From: Streptomyces iakyrus
GTDB taxonomy: Bacteria; Actinomycetota; Actinomycetes; Streptomycetales; Streptomycetaceae
Assembly: GCF_000717055.1 (NCBI RefSeq)
Contig: NZ_JNXI01000019.1
Span: 151,189-215,188, forward strand
Reading direction: 5' to 3'
DNA: 64,000 bases
Shown here: piece after piece, positions 25,846 through 34,996 of the stretch
Numbering within the stretch: the stretch's first letter is position 1
Layout of the letters: each line of letters begins with the position of its first letter
Translations under genes and position numbers: made by a program
Notes under the pieces: generated by a model
Seen by the model: only the letters and a program-made list of their open reading frames with translations
What the model was told of the DNA's origin: nothing
Database searches by the model: none

Positions 25846-26988
25846 ATGAGGGCTGTCGTATACAAGGGGCCCTTCGAGGTAGCGATAGAGCAAGTGGAGG
25901 ATCCACGGATTCAGCACCCGAACGATGTGCTCGTCCGGGTCACATCAACGGCCATCTGCGGCTCCGACCTGCACATGTACGAGGGCCGCACGGCCGCGGA
26001 GCCGGGCATCGTGTTCGGCCACGAGAACCTCGGCGTCGTCGAGGAGACAGGAGAGGGGGTCACCACCCTCAGCAAGGGCGACCGGGTGGTCATGCCGTTC
26101 AATGTGGCCTGCGGGTTCTGCAAGAACTGTTCGGCGGGCTTCACGGGCTTCTGCCTGACGGTGAACCCGGGCTTCGCGGGAGGCGCCTACGGCTATGTGG
26201 CGATGGGGCCCTATACCGGAGGCCAGGCGGAGTACGTCCGGGTCCCGTATGCCGACTTCAACTGCCTGAAGCTCCCGGAGGGCACCGAGAAGGAGACCGA
26301 CTTCGTGCTGCTCGCGGACATCTTCCCGACGGGCTACCACGGCAACGAACTGGCCGACGTGCGCCCCGGTGACTCGGTCGCCGTGTACGGCGCCGGTCCG
26401 GTCGGGCTGATGGCCGCCTACTCGGCGATGCTGCGCGGTGCGAGCAAGGTGTTCGTGGTCGACCGGGTGGCGGAACGTCTCCAGAAGGCCGAGGAGATCG
26501 GCGCGGTCCCGATCGACTTCAGCCAGGGCAACCCGGCGGAGCAGATCAAGGAGCAGACCGGCGGCGAGGGGACCGACAAGGGCATCGACGCGGTGGGCTA
26601 CCAGGCCCAGGCACAGGGCGAGGACCGCGAGGAACCGGCGATCGTTCTGAACTCCCTGGTCGAAACGGTCCGCCCGACGGGTGCGCTCGGCATCCCCGGC
26701 CTGTACGTCCCGAGCGATCCGGGCGGCCCGGACGAGCAGTCCAAGAAGGGCATGCTCATGGTCTCCGTCGGACGCCTCTTCGAGAAGGGGCTCCGCCTGG
26801 GCACCGGGCAGTGCAACGTCAAGCGGTACAACCGCCACCTGCGGGACATGATCATCGAGGACCGCGCGAAGCCCAGCTTCGTCGTCTCGCACGAACTGCC
26901 GCTCGACGAGGCATCGTCGGCGTACGAGAAGTTCGACAAGCGCGTCGAGGGCTACACGAAGGTGGTCCTCCACCCGCAGGCAGCGTAG
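25846..26988 (+). CDS. Zinc-dependent alcohol dehydrogenase, glutathione-independent formaldehyde dehydrogenase-like
   Basis: 380-residue MDR enzyme. Catalytic zinc ligands are in AICGSDLHMYEG (Cys) and IVFGHENLGVVEE (His-Glu). The structural-zinc region VACGFCKNCSAGFTGFC is present. The NAD site is VAVYGAGPVGLMAAYSAM. The insertion YGYVAMGPYTGGQAEYVRVP and the phrase DIFPTGYHG are typical of Pseudomonas-type formaldehyde dismutase/FdhA relatives. Oxidation of formaldehyde or another small aldehyde or alcohol is likely but unproven. ATG with CGGAGG 9 nt upstream. Confidence 0.88.
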   Translation: MRAVVYKGPFEVAIEQVEDPRIQHPNDVLVRVTSTAICGSDLHMYEGRTAAEPGIVFGHENLGVVEETGEGVTTLSKGDRVVMPFNVACGFCKNCSAGFTGFCLTVNPGFAGGAYGYVAMGPYTGGQAEYVRVPYADFNCLKLPEGTEKETDFVLLADIFPTGYHGNELADVRPGDSVAVYGAGPVGLMAAYSAMLRGASKVFVVDRVAERLQKAEEIGAVPIDFSQGNPAEQIKEQTGGEGTDKGIDAVGYQAQAQGEDREEPAIVLNSLVETVRPTGALGIPGLYVPSDPGGPDEQSKKGMLMVSVGRLFEKGLRLGTGQCNVKRYNRHLRDMIIEDRAKPSFVVSHELPLDEASSAYEKFDKRVEGYTKVVLHPQAA

Positions 26989-27009
26989 GAGGACCGGCCG
27001 GGCCGGCTG

Positions 27010-27195
27010 TCACTCGGTGACGTACGCGAGGAACGACTCCCACGTGGCGGAGGCGACCGTCACGTGGGGGGTCCCCGGGGTCTTGGAGTCCCGGACGTGG
27101 ATCGTGGCGGGGGTGTGGGCGACCTCTACGCAGTCGCCGGGGTCTGGTCCGCTGCTGTAGCTGCTCTTGACCCAGTGGAGTTCCGTGGCGCTCAT
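27010..27195 (-). CDS. DUF397 small protein of a whiJ-like regulatory trio
   Basis: 61 residues (LHWVKSSYSSGPDPGDCVEV, IHVRDSKTPGTPHVTVASAT). The WxKSSYS...CVEVA and VRDSK phrases define DUF397, small proteins encoded beside XRE/DUF5753 regulators in streptomycetes. The start overlaps the stop of the XRE gene as ATGA. In the best-studied case (whiJ) the small partner is thought to modulate the DNA-binding protein during development. Confidence 0.9.
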   Translation of the reverse strand: MSATELHWVKSSYSSGPDPGDCVEVAHTPATIHVRDSKTPGTPHVTVASATWESFLAYVTE

Positions 27196-28037
27196 AGTCT
27201 CCCCAGCGCTTGCTCAATGAAGGCCAGCGACTCTCTCGGAGAGAGAGCCTGCGCCCGGATCATCCCATAGCGCAGTTCAAGGACCCTGAGCTCCCGGGGG
27301 CTTGAGACGGGGCGGCCGTTGAACGCACCGTCGGAACGCCCGACCCCTGTGCCGTCCGAGAACCTCAGCACTTCGATCAGCCCATGCATACCGGCATGCT
27401 CCTCACGATCAGTTGGCATCACTTGGAGCGAGACGGTCCGCAACTCACCCACCTCCAGCAGGTGTTCGAGTTGTCGACGCAACACCATTTTGCCCCCGAG
27501 AGGGCGTTCGAGCGTCACCTGTTCTTGGACGAAACTCAAAGCGGGAACAGGGTCTCGATCGAAGACGGACTTCCGAGCGACCCGTGCTGCGATGGCGCGT
27601 TCCACCACGTCTGGCGAGAGCGCCGGCAGTCGGTTCTCGAACATCGCCCCCGCGTACTGGGGCGTCTGCAACAGGCCGTGGATGTGATGCGTGCTGTAGA
27701 GCGACATCTCCACCGCCCTCTCCTCCAACTGGGCCAGTTCGCGAGCTCGCTTGGGATACCGAGCCCTCTCCATCTCCTTCGTGAACGCCCTCAGATGCCC
27801 CTGGGCGTTCAGCACTTGGTCCGCCCTGTCCAGGTACTCCGGCCGGGGAATCCGCGCTCCCCGCTCCATCTTGCGGATCATGTCCTCGCCGTAGCCGAGC
27901 ACCTCGCCCAGCTCGGCGACCCGCATCCCCGCCGCCTCCCGGCACACCTTCAGCAGCTTGCCCACCGCCTGGACCAGCGGCTCGATCTCGTCGCCCGGCT
28001 CGACATCCCAGCCGGCCTCGTCGACAGCCTCGTTCAT
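27192..28037 (-). CDS. XRE-family regulator with DUF5753 domain (WhiJ-like)
   Basis: 281 residues. A helix-turn-helix is near residues 25-75 (CREAAGMRVAELGEVLGYGE, with MIRKMERGARIPRP). A DUF5753 ligand/partner domain follows: YSTHHIHGLLQTPQYAGAMF, LSFVQEQVTLERPLGG and VLELRYGMIRAQALSP. The ATG has GGAGG (GGAGGTGGGGC) upstream. It is translationally coupled to the DUF397 gene and divergent from an RsbW-like gene. Such trios occur many times per Streptomyces genome and affect differentiation; this copy's target is unknown. Confidence 0.92.
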   Translation of the reverse strand: MNEAVDEAGWDVEPGDEIEPLVQAVGKLLKVCREAAGMRVAELGEVLGYGEDMIRKMERGARIPRPEYLDRADQVLNAQGHLRAFTKEMERARYPKRARELAQLEERAVEMSLYSTHHIHGLLQTPQYAGAMFENRLPALSPDVVERAIAARVARKSVFDRDPVPALSFVQEQVTLERPLGGKMVLRRQLEHLLEVGELRTVSLQVMPTDREEHAGMHGLIEVLRFSDGTGVGRSDGAFNGRPVSSPRELRVLELRYGMIRAQALSPRESLAFIEQALGRL

Positions 28038-28078
28038 GCCCCACCTCCATCGCGCAGCCGTACCCGTACAACGACCGG

Positions 28079-28113
28079 GACAGCCGAGACAGCACGAGAC
28101 AGGTCCCGGACAG
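28079..28113. promoter_or_regulatory. Four-copy GACAG array between whiJ-like gene and HATPase gene
   Basis: GACAG occurs at 28079, 28088, 28098 and 28109, spacing 9, 10 and 11 bp, so all copies lie on about the same DNA face. It sits between two divergent starts (28037 and 28175), the expected place for the operator of the XRE protein. Confidence 0.45.
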
Positions 28114-28174
28114 TAGCGGTACGCACACGCGCTGCCGCTGATCACCGGGCGCGGACTCCGCCACGCTGAGTCAC

Positions 28175-28576
28175 ATGAACCAGGAGACCGCCATCCGCAA
28201 CCTCAGCCTTCTGCTCTCCCCCACTCCCAGAGGAGCCCGGCTCGCCCGGCTCCTCGCCACGGAGCAACTCCGCGCGTGGGGACTGCCGTCGGACCCTGCC
28301 GGGCAGATCGTGGCCGAGCTCGCGACCAATGCCGCCACCCACGGGCGCGTCCCCGGCCGGGACTTCCGGCTGACGCTCTACGTCGTCGGCGGCACCCTGC
28401 GTATCGAGGTCACGGACACGCGCGGTGACCGGCTTCCGCACCCCGCCCGGCCGGCCCCGGACGCCACCACCGGCCGGGGCCTCCTCGTCGTGGCCGCCCT
28501 CGCCGGCCGCTGGGGCGTGACCCCGGGCCCGCACCCGCGCAAGACGGTGTGGGCCGAGGTCGACGTGCCCAGGTGA
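28175..28576 (+). CDS. RsbW/SpoIIAB-like ATP-binding protein
   Basis: 133 residues, HATPase_c_2 type. The N box is AGQIVAELATNAATHGRVPG, the G1 region IEVTDTRGDRLPHP and the G2 region TTGRGLLVVAALAGRWGV. Anti-sigma-factor kinases have this fold, and short stand-alone versions are often beside XRE/DUF397 pairs in streptomycetes. It lacks extra domains. A kinase or anti-sigma role is inferred from family only. Confidence 0.85.
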   Translation: MNQETAIRNLSLLLSPTPRGARLARLLATEQLRAWGLPSDPAGQIVAELATNAATHGRVPGRDFRLTLYVVGGTLRIEVTDTRGDRLPHPARPAPDATTGRGLLVVAALAGRWGVTPGPHPRKTVWAEVDVPR

Positions 28577-28578
28577 AG

Positions 28579-28620
28579 GGCCGGTGAGGGCGCACCGTCC
28601 CCACAGTGCCCTCACCGGCC
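28579..28620. terminator. Bidirectional terminator between convergent genes
   Basis: GGCCGGTGAGGG (28579-28590) pairs perfectly with CCCTCACCGGCC (28609-28620), with an extra CAC/GTG inside. It lies exactly between the HATPase and MMPL stop codons. Confidence 0.75.
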
Positions 28621-28638
28621 GGTCCTCGTACGTGCCCG

Positions 28639-30840
28639 TCAGACGCGGACCAGTTCCCTGTCGTCGTCGCCGGAGGCGGTGCGCAGGCCGTCGCCCTCCA
28701 CGTCCACGTTGGGCAGCGCGCGGTCGAGCCAGTTCGGCAGCCACCAGGCCTTGCGGCCGAGGAGGGCCAGGACGGCCGGGACGATGGCCATGCGGACGAC
28801 GAACGCGTCGAAGAACACCGCGATCGCGAGGCCGAAGCCGATCATCTTGACCATGGACTCGGACGAGCCGATGAAGCCGGCGAAGACGGCCATCATGATG
28901 ACCGCGGCGGCGGTGACGACCCGCGCGCCGTGCCGGAACCCGGTGACCACGGCCTGCGCGGGCTTCTCGCCGTGAACGTAGGCCTCCCGCATCCGGGTCA
29001 CGAGGAACACCTCGTAGTCCATCGCCAGGCCGAAGACCACTCCGACCATGAAGATCGGCATCATCGACATGACCGGCCCGGTCTGCTCCACGCCCATCAG
29101 GCCGGACAGCCAGCCCCACTGGAAGACCGCGACGACCGCGCCGAGGGCCGCCATCACCGACAGCAGGAAGCCGAGGGCCGCCTTCAGCGGGACCAGGATC
29201 GAGCGGAACACCACGATCAGCAGGAGGAAGGCCAGGCCGACGACGAGCACGAGATACGGCACCAGCGCGTCGTTGAGCTTCTCGCTGACGTCGATGTTCA
29301 TCGCCGTGCTGCCGGTGACCAGGACGTTCGCGTCGGTGTCGGCCTTGATGCCCGCGCCCGCGTCCCGGATGCCGTGCACCAGGTTCTCCGTGGTGACGGA
29401 GGACGGCTTGGAGCCGGGGATGACGGTGATGGTGGCGGTGTCACCGGCCTTGTTGGGCTGCGCGGGCGTGACCGTGACGACGTCCTTCAGGCCCTTGATC
29501 TCGTCGCCGGTCTCGGCGAAGACCGCCTTGGGGTCGTCGCTGTCCTTCGCGTCGACGACGACCATCAGGGGGCCGTTGAAGCCCGGCCCGAAGCCCTCGG
29601 ACAGCAGGTCGTAGGCGCGGCGCTGGGTGGTGGAGGTGGGCTGGGAGCCGTCGTCGGGCAGGCCCAGTTCGAGGGAGGTCGCCGGGACGGCGGCCGCGCC
29701 GAGACCGATGACGCCGAGCAGCAGGACGGCGACCGGGCGGCGGACGACGAAGCTCGCCCAACGCGCGCCCAGGTTCGGCTTGGCCGGCTGGTCCTTCTTC
29801 TTCGCACGGCCGAGGAGCTTGCCCTTCTCCCCCATCGGCTTCACCTTGCGGCCCGCGTGTCCGAGCAGGGCCGGGACCATCGTCAGGGCGATCAGCACCG
29901 CGATGGCCACCGTGCCCGCCGCCGCGATGCCCATCTTCGTCAGCATCGGGATGTTGACGACGGACAGGCCCACCAGCGCGATGACCACGGTCAGGCCCGC
30001 GAAGACCACCGCGGAGCCCGCCGTGCCGACGGCCCGGCCCGCCGCCTCCTCGCGCTCGCGGCCCTCGGCCAGTTCGGCGCGGTAGCGGGAGACGATGAAC
30101 AGGGCGTAGTCGATGCCGACGGCCAGGCCGATCATCATCGCGAGGGTCGAGGTGGTCGAGCCGAGGTCCAGCACACTGGCCAGACCCGTGATCGCGGAGA
30201 CGCCGATGCCCACGCCGATCAGCGCCGTCAGCAGCGGCAACCCGGCCGCGACCAGCGAGCCGAAGGTGATGACCAGGACGACCGCGGCGACCGCGATGCC
30301 GATGATCTCGCTGGAGCCGGTGTGCGGGACGGCCTGGAGCGCGTCACCGCCGATCTCGACGGTCAGCCCGGCCTCACGCGCGTCCTGCGCGCTGTCCTTG
30401 AGGGCGTCCTTCGCCGCGTCGTCCAGCTCCATGCCGGAGACCTTGTACGAGACCTGCGCGTAGGCGATCGTGCCGTCCTTGCTGACGGCCTTCGCCTGGT
30501 ACGGGTCGGTGACGCGGACGACCTCGGAGCCGTCGGACAGCTCCTTCACGGTCTCCTTCACCGTCGCCTTGTTGCCCGGGTCGGTCATCTTCTCGCCGCT
30601 CGGCGCCTTGAAGACGACGCGTGCGGTGGCTCCGTCGGCACTGGTGCCGGGGAAGCGCTGCTCCAGCAGGTCGAAGGCCTTCTGGGCCTCGGTGCCGGGG
30701 ATGGAGAACGAGCTGTTGCCCGCGGCGGGGGCGCCGGCCGCGCCGACACCGGCGAGGGTCAGCAGGGCCACCCAGATCAGGGCGACGAAGTGCCGCCGCC
30801 GGAACGAGAGCCGGCCGAGTTTGTAGAGGAAAGTGGCCAC
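28639..30840 (-). CDS. MMPL/RND-family membrane exporter
   Basis: 733 residues. There are two blocks of membrane helices around large extracytoplasmic loops: helix 1 LIWVALLTLAGVGAAG; first bundle IIGIAVAAVVLVITFGSLVAAG; and second bundle LVLVVGLAFLLLIVVFRSILVP. MMPL hallmark motifs are GLAVGIDYALFIVSRYR and its repeat FGLAMDYEVFLVTRMREAY, which carry the proton-relay Asp-Tyr pairs. GTG start with GGGAG 9 nt upstream. MMPL proteins export lipids or drugs. It lies 98 bp after a tetR gene on the same strand, so TetR-controlled co-expression is likely. Confidence 0.92.
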   Translation of the reverse strand: MATFLYKLGRLSFRRRHFVALIWVALLTLAGVGAAGAPAAGNSSFSIPGTEAQKAFDLLEQRFPGTSADGATARVVFKAPSGEKMTDPGNKATVKETVKELSDGSEVVRVTDPYQAKAVSKDGTIAYAQVSYKVSGMELDDAAKDALKDSAQDAREAGLTVEIGGDALQAVPHTGSSEIIGIAVAAVVLVITFGSLVAAGLPLLTALIGVGIGVSAITGLASVLDLGSTTSTLAMMIGLAVGIDYALFIVSRYRAELAEGREREEAAGRAVGTAGSAVVFAGLTVVIALVGLSVVNIPMLTKMGIAAAGTVAIAVLIALTMVPALLGHAGRKVKPMGEKGKLLGRAKKKDQPAKPNLGARWASFVVRRPVAVLLLGVIGLGAAAVPATSLELGLPDDGSQPTSTTQRRAYDLLSEGFGPGFNGPLMVVVDAKDSDDPKAVFAETGDEIKGLKDVVTVTPAQPNKAGDTATITVIPGSKPSSVTTENLVHGIRDAGAGIKADTDANVLVTGSTAMNIDVSEKLNDALVPYLVLVVGLAFLLLIVVFRSILVPLKAALGFLLSVMAALGAVVAVFQWGWLSGLMGVEQTGPVMSMMPIFMVGVVFGLAMDYEVFLVTRMREAYVHGEKPAQAVVTGFRHGARVVTAAAVIMMAVFAGFIGSSESMVKMIGFGLAIAVFFDAFVVRMAIVPAVLALLGRKAWWLPNWLDRALPNVDVEGDGLRTASGDDDRELVRV

Positions 30841-30938
30841 GAGGGCGTACTCCCGGTCAGTCGTGGGGTGTTGAGGGCAGGGGTGATCGGCCCGACGACG
30901 TGAGCGGATACGTCAGGTAGGGGCTTGGCTGAGGGGGA

Positions 30939-31538
30939 CTACTCGGAGGGCACGCCGAGGGCGGGGAGGACCACGGCGTCGATGTACGAGATGAGGAACT
31001 GTTGTGTCGGCGGCTGGTCGTCGATCAGCGTGCGCGTCGCGAACGCGCCGATGAGTATGTGGACGACGTAGTCCAGCGCCGGGCAGTCGGCGCGGACCTC
31101 GCCTCTGTCGACGGCCCGTTGCACCACCCGGCGGAACTCCGCCATCTCCGGCTCCACGAGGAGTTCCTTGAACGCCTGGAGGAGGTCGGGGTTGGCGTGC
31201 ACCGCCATGAACAGGCCCCGCATCAGCGCGGCGTTCTGCTGCATGGTGCAGTCGTCCTCACGGGAGGTGAGGGCGTGCAGGTCGCCCCGCAGGGAGCCGG
31301 TGTCGATGTCGGCGATGCTGCCCGGCTTGTTGTGCCGGATCGCCTTCGCCACCAGCTCGGGCTTGCCGCCCCACTGGCGGTAGAGGGTGGCCTTGCTGGA
31401 CCGGGTGCGCGCGGCGACGGCGTCCATGGTGAGGGCGTCGTAGCCGACTTCGCGGAGCAGGTCGAGCACGGCCGCGTAGAGCTCGGCCTCACGCTCGGGG
31501 GTGATCCGACTGCGACGCGCGGCGGCGACCTCAGTCAT
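30939..31538 (-). CDS. TetR-family repressor
   Basis: 199 residues from ATG (MTEVAAARRSRITPEREAEL), GGAAGG 8 nt upstream. The DNA-binding domain is LREVGYDALTMDAVAARTRS with SKATLYRQWGGKPELV; the C-terminal helical domain probably binds a ligand. Two palindromes of the form ACGAAAC-N-GTTTCGT lie in its promoter region, so autoregulation and control of the downstream MMPL exporter are expected. Confidence 0.9.
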   Translation of the reverse strand: MTEVAAARRSRITPEREAELYAAVLDLLREVGYDALTMDAVAARTRSSKATLYRQWGGKPELVAKAIRHNKPGSIADIDTGSLRGDLHALTSREDDCTMQQNAALMRGLFMAVHANPDLLQAFKELLVEPEMAEFRRVVQRAVDRGEVRADCPALDYVVHILIGAFATRTLIDDQPPTQQFLISYIDAVVLPALGVPSE

Positions 31539-31561
31539 CTCGCTCACCTTCCTGACTCCGA

Positions 31562-31622
31562 ACGACACGGTTTCGTACGCCACGAATGTAGCGCACCACT
31601 TATGAAAACGAAACCGTTTCGT
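31562..31622. promoter_or_regulatory. Pair of TetR operators
   Basis: ACGAAAC-C-GTTTCGT (31608-31622) is a perfect 7+1+7 palindrome. ACGACAC-G-GTTTCGT (31562-31576) is a second copy with one mismatch, 46 bp away centre to centre. Both lie upstream of tetR and before the divergent tricorn gene. Confidence 0.7.
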
Positions 31623-31693
31623 ACGTGTGCTGGGTCACGGACATGCTTTTGCCTTGAGTTGCCCTGGTCCGTCCCTCGGCAAAGCATGAGGAC

Positions 31694-34600
31694 GTGACCT
31701 ATCTGCGTCTGCCGCACCTCCATGACGACCTGCTGTGCTTCGTGGCCGAGGACGACCTCTGGCTCGCCCCGCTCGACGCCCCCGGCCGGGCCTGGCGGAT
31801 CACCGTCGACCGCACCAAGCTGGGCCACCCCCGCTTCTCGCCCGACGGCCGCCACATCGCCTGCACGAGCTGGCGCAGCCTGGTGCCCGAGGTCCACGTC
31901 GTCCCCGTGGACGGAGGCCCGGGCCGCCAGGTGAGCCACTGGGGCAGCGCCGACACCCGGGTCTGCGGCTGGACCCCGGAGGGCGAGATCCTGGCCGTGG
32001 CCTCGCACGGCGAACCCTTCTCCTTCTTCACCTGGGCCTACAAGATCTCCCCCGACGGCGACCCGGGCCGCAAACTGCCCTGGGGGCCGGTCTCCGACAT
32101 CCAGGTCGCCGACGTGGCCGGCGAGCGCAGATCCCTGCTGCTCACCGGCACCCCGCCGCACGAACCGGCCTCCTGGAAGCGCTACCGCGGCGGGGCCACG
32201 GGCCGCCTCTGGCTGCACGGCGAACGGCTGCTCGAAGGCCTCGGCGGCCATCTGCACTCCCCGATGTTCACCGGCGGCCGCATCGCGTTCCTCTCCGACC
32301 ACGAGGGCGTCGGCAACCTCTACTCCATCGCCTACGACGGCTCGGACCTGCGCCGGCACACCGACCACGACGCCTTCTACGCCCGGCACGCCGCGAGCGA
32401 CGGCACCCGGGTGGTGTACCAGTGCGCGGGCGACCTGTGGATCGTCGACGACCTCTCCCCGGACTCCGGACCGCGCCGCCTGGACGTACGCCTCAGCGGG
32501 CCGCGGGCCGGGCGGCGCCCCTACCAGGTGGCGGCGTCCCGGCACCTCGACGGGCTCTCCGTCGACGAGACCGGCCGGGCCAGTGCCGTCGTGGTGCGCG
32601 GCAGCCTGTACTGGCTGACCCACCGGGACGGCCCCGCCCGCACCCTCACCGACACCCCCGGCGTCCGGGTGCGGCTGCCCGAGATGCTCGGCGCGAGCGG
32701 ACGGGTGGCATACGTGACGGACGCGGAGGGCGAGGACGCCATCGAGATCGCCTCCCTGCCCCGGGCGAGCGGTGAGCGGGCACCCCGGCGTCATGCCCCG
32801 GGCGCGCTGGGCCGGGTGCGCGAACTGGTCTCCGACCCCGAGGGCGAGCGGCTGGCGGTCGCGTCGCACGACGGCCGGCTCCTCCTCGTCGACGTCACGG
32901 AGGACTCCGACGGGCAGGTCACCGAACTGATCCGGTCGGTCAACGGGCCCGTGCGCGACCTCGCGTTCTCCCCGGACGGGGCGTGGCTGACCTGGTCCCA
33001 CCCGGGCATCGGGCGGACCCTGCGGCAGATCAAGATGGCCCGGCTCGCCGACCGGCTGATCGTCGATGTGACCAACGGCCGCTTCGAGGACGAGAACCCG
33101 GTCTTCACCCGCGACGGCCGTTACCTCGCCTTCCTGTCCTGGCGCGGCTTCGACCCCGTCTACGACGTGCACACCGGCGACCTGTCCTTCCCGCTGGGCT
33201 GCCGCCCCTACCTCGTGCCGCTGTCCTCCGCGACGCCCTCCCCGTTCGCGGTGAACCCGGAGGGCCGCCCGGCCGCCGGGGGCCTGGACCCGGTGGAGGA
33301 CGACGACAACGCCGACAACGGGGCCGTGACCGTCGAGGTCGAGGGGCTGGAGAGCCGCGTCACGCCGTTCCCGGTGGCCGCCTCCAAGTACTCCGCGCTG
33401 CACCCGGTGGCGGGCGGCGGGCTGGTCTGGCTGCGCTGGCCCATCTCCGGCGCCCTCGGCGAGACGTTCGCCAACCCCGACGACACCACCGGCCGGCCGA
33501 CCCTGGAGCACTTCGGCATCACCAAGGCCAGGAAGACCGAACTCGCCCAGCACCTCGACTGGTTCGCCGTCAGCGGCGACGGCAGCCGGCTGGTGATCGT
33601 CGACGAGGGCGAGCTGCGCGCGGTCCCGTCCCATGAGCAGGGCGACAGCGACTCCACCGTGTGGATCGACGCCCGCCGCATCCTGCACACGGTCGACCCG
33701 GCGGCGGAGTGGCGGCAGTCCTACGAGGAGGCCGGGCGGCTGATCCGGGCCCACTTCTGGGATCCGGGCATGTGCGGCATCGACTGGGACGGGGTGCTCG
33801 ACCAGTACCGCCCCCTGGTCGAACGGGTCGCCTCCCCCGACGAGTTCGCCGACCTGCTCCGTGAGGTCCTCGGCGAACTGGGCACGTCCCACGCCTACGT
33901 CACCGCGGCCCGGCGCAACGAGGGCCCGCCGCACTACCAGCGCCGGCAGGGCCTGCTGGGCGCCAACCTCGTCCGCAGGAACGGCGGCTGGGCCGTGAAG
34001 CGGATCCTGCCCGGCGACTCCTCCGACTCCAAGGCCCGCTCCCCGCTGGCCGGTTCGGGAATCCGGGAGGGCGCGGTCCTCACCCATGTGGACGGCCGCC
34101 CGGTCGATCCGGACGCGGGCCCCTACCCGCTGCTGGCCGGCGCGGGCGGTACGACGGTGGAGCTGACCTTCGACCCGGCGGAGGGCACGGGCCCCTCCCG
34201 GCGGGTCGCCGTCGTCCCGCTCGTCGACGAGCGGCCGCTGCGCTACCAGGACTGGGTGGCCAAACGCCGGGCGGTGGTGCGCGAGTTGAGCGGCGGACGC
34301 TGCGGCTACCTGCACATCCCCGACATGGGCGGCTCGGGCTGGGCGCAGTTCAACCGCGACCTGCGCATGGAGGTGTCCCGGCCGGCCCTGATCGTGGACG
34401 TGCGCGGCAACGCCGGCGGTCACATCAGCGAGCTGGTCATCGAGACGCTGAGCCGGACGATCCTGGGCTGGGACCTGACCCGCGACGCCCAGCCGGTGTC
34501 GTACACCTCGAACGCGCCGCGCGGCCCGGTGGTGGCCCTGGCCGACGAGGCGACCTCCTCCGACGGCGACATGATCACCGCCGCGTTCAAGCTGCTGAAG

Positions 34601-34924
34601 CTCGGCCCGGTCGTGGGGCAGCGCACCTGGGGCGGGGTGGTCGGCATGACCGGCCGGCACGAGCTGGGCGACGGCACGGTGATCACGGTGCCGATGAACG
34701 CGGCCTGGTTCGACGCCTACGGCTGGTCGGTGGAGAACAAGGGCGTCTCCCCCGACATCGACGTCCTGCGCACCCCGCTGGACTGGGCCGAGGGACGGCA
34801 CGCCCAGCTGGCCGACGCGGTGGAGCTGGCGCTCGGACTGCTTCAGAGCAACCCGCCGGCGACGCCGCCGACCTACAGCGACGTACCGGACCGCTCCCGT
34901 CCGAAGCTGCCGCCCCGGACGTGA
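31694..34924 (+). CDS. Tricorn protease homologue
   Basis: 1076 residues. The N-terminal 650 residues form two beta-propellers with TolB/WD-like repeats (HPRFSPDGRHIACTSWRS, DLAFSPDGAWLTWSHPG). They are followed by the catalytic C1 domain, a PDZ domain (EGAVLTHVDGRPVDPD) and the C2 domain. Active-site marks are LGTSHAYVTAA (His) and the nucleophile in DEATSSDGDMIT (Ser955/956). RGNAGGHISELVIE is also conserved. Tricorn degrades peptides left by the proteasome, and streptomycetes have both. The GTG start is 6 nt after AAGCAT with TTGCCC 17 bp earlier; likely leaderless. Confidence 0.94.
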   Translation: MTYLRLPHLHDDLLCFVAEDDLWLAPLDAPGRAWRITVDRTKLGHPRFSPDGRHIACTSWRSLVPEVHVVPVDGGPGRQVSHWGSADTRVCGWTPEGEILAVASHGEPFSFFTWAYKISPDGDPGRKLPWGPVSDIQVADVAGERRSLLLTGTPPHEPASWKRYRGGATGRLWLHGERLLEGLGGHLHSPMFTGGRIAFLSDHEGVGNLYSIAYDGSDLRRHTDHDAFYARHAASDGTRVVYQCAGDLWIVDDLSPDSGPRRLDVRLSGPRAGRRPYQVAASRHLDGLSVDETGRASAVVVRGSLYWLTHRDGPARTLTDTPGVRVRLPEMLGASGRVAYVTDAEGEDAIEIASLPRASGERAPRRHAPGALGRVRELVSDPEGERLAVASHDGRLLLVDVTEDSDGQVTELIRSVNGPVRDLAFSPDGAWLTWSHPGIGRTLRQIKMARLADRLIVDVTNGRFEDENPVFTRDGRYLAFLSWRGFDPVYDVHTGDLSFPLGCRPYLVPLSSATPSPFAVNPEGRPAAGGLDPVEDDDNADNGAVTVEVEGLESRVTPFPVAASKYSALHPVAGGGLVWLRWPISGALGETFANPDDTTGRPTLEHFGITKARKTELAQHLDWFAVSGDGSRLVIVDEGELRAVPSHEQGDSDSTVWIDARRILHTVDPAAEWRQSYEEAGRLIRAHFWDPGMCGIDWDGVLDQYRPLVERVASPDEFADLLREVLGELGTSHAYVTAARRNEGPPHYQRRQGLLGANLVRRNGGWAVKRILPGDSSDSKARSPLAGSGIREGAVLTHVDGRPVDPDAGPYPLLAGAGGTTVELTFDPAEGTGPSRRVAVVPLVDERPLRYQDWVAKRRAVVRELSGGRCGYLHIPDMGGSGWAQFNRDLRMEVSRPALIVDVRGNAGGHISELVIETLSRTILGWDLTRDAQPVSYTSNAPRGPVVALADEATSSDGDMITAAFKLLKLGPVVGQRTWGGVVGMTGRHELGDGTVITVPMNAAWFDAYGWSVENKGVSPDIDVLRTPLDWAEGRHAQLADAVELALGLLQSNPPATPPTYSDVPDRSRPKLPPRT

Positions 34925-34945
34925 ACGCCCGGGCCCGGACAGCTG

Positions 34946-34980
34946 AAAGGGGCGCCCCGCACGGGGACGCCCCTTTTTTC
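34946..34980 (+). terminator. Rho-independent terminator after tricorn gene
   Basis: AAAGGGGCG (34946-34954) pairs with CGCCCCTTT (34968-34976), extended by CCCC/GGGG inside with one bulge, and runs into a T6 tract. Confidence 0.9.
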
Positions 34981-34996
34981 CGCTCAGCACGCAACG

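Noticed and set aside
31544..34990. 1148-codon open frame antisense to the tricorn gene
   Set aside because: High third-position GC removes stops on the other strand. The translation has no domain and the sense frame has all tricorn motifs.
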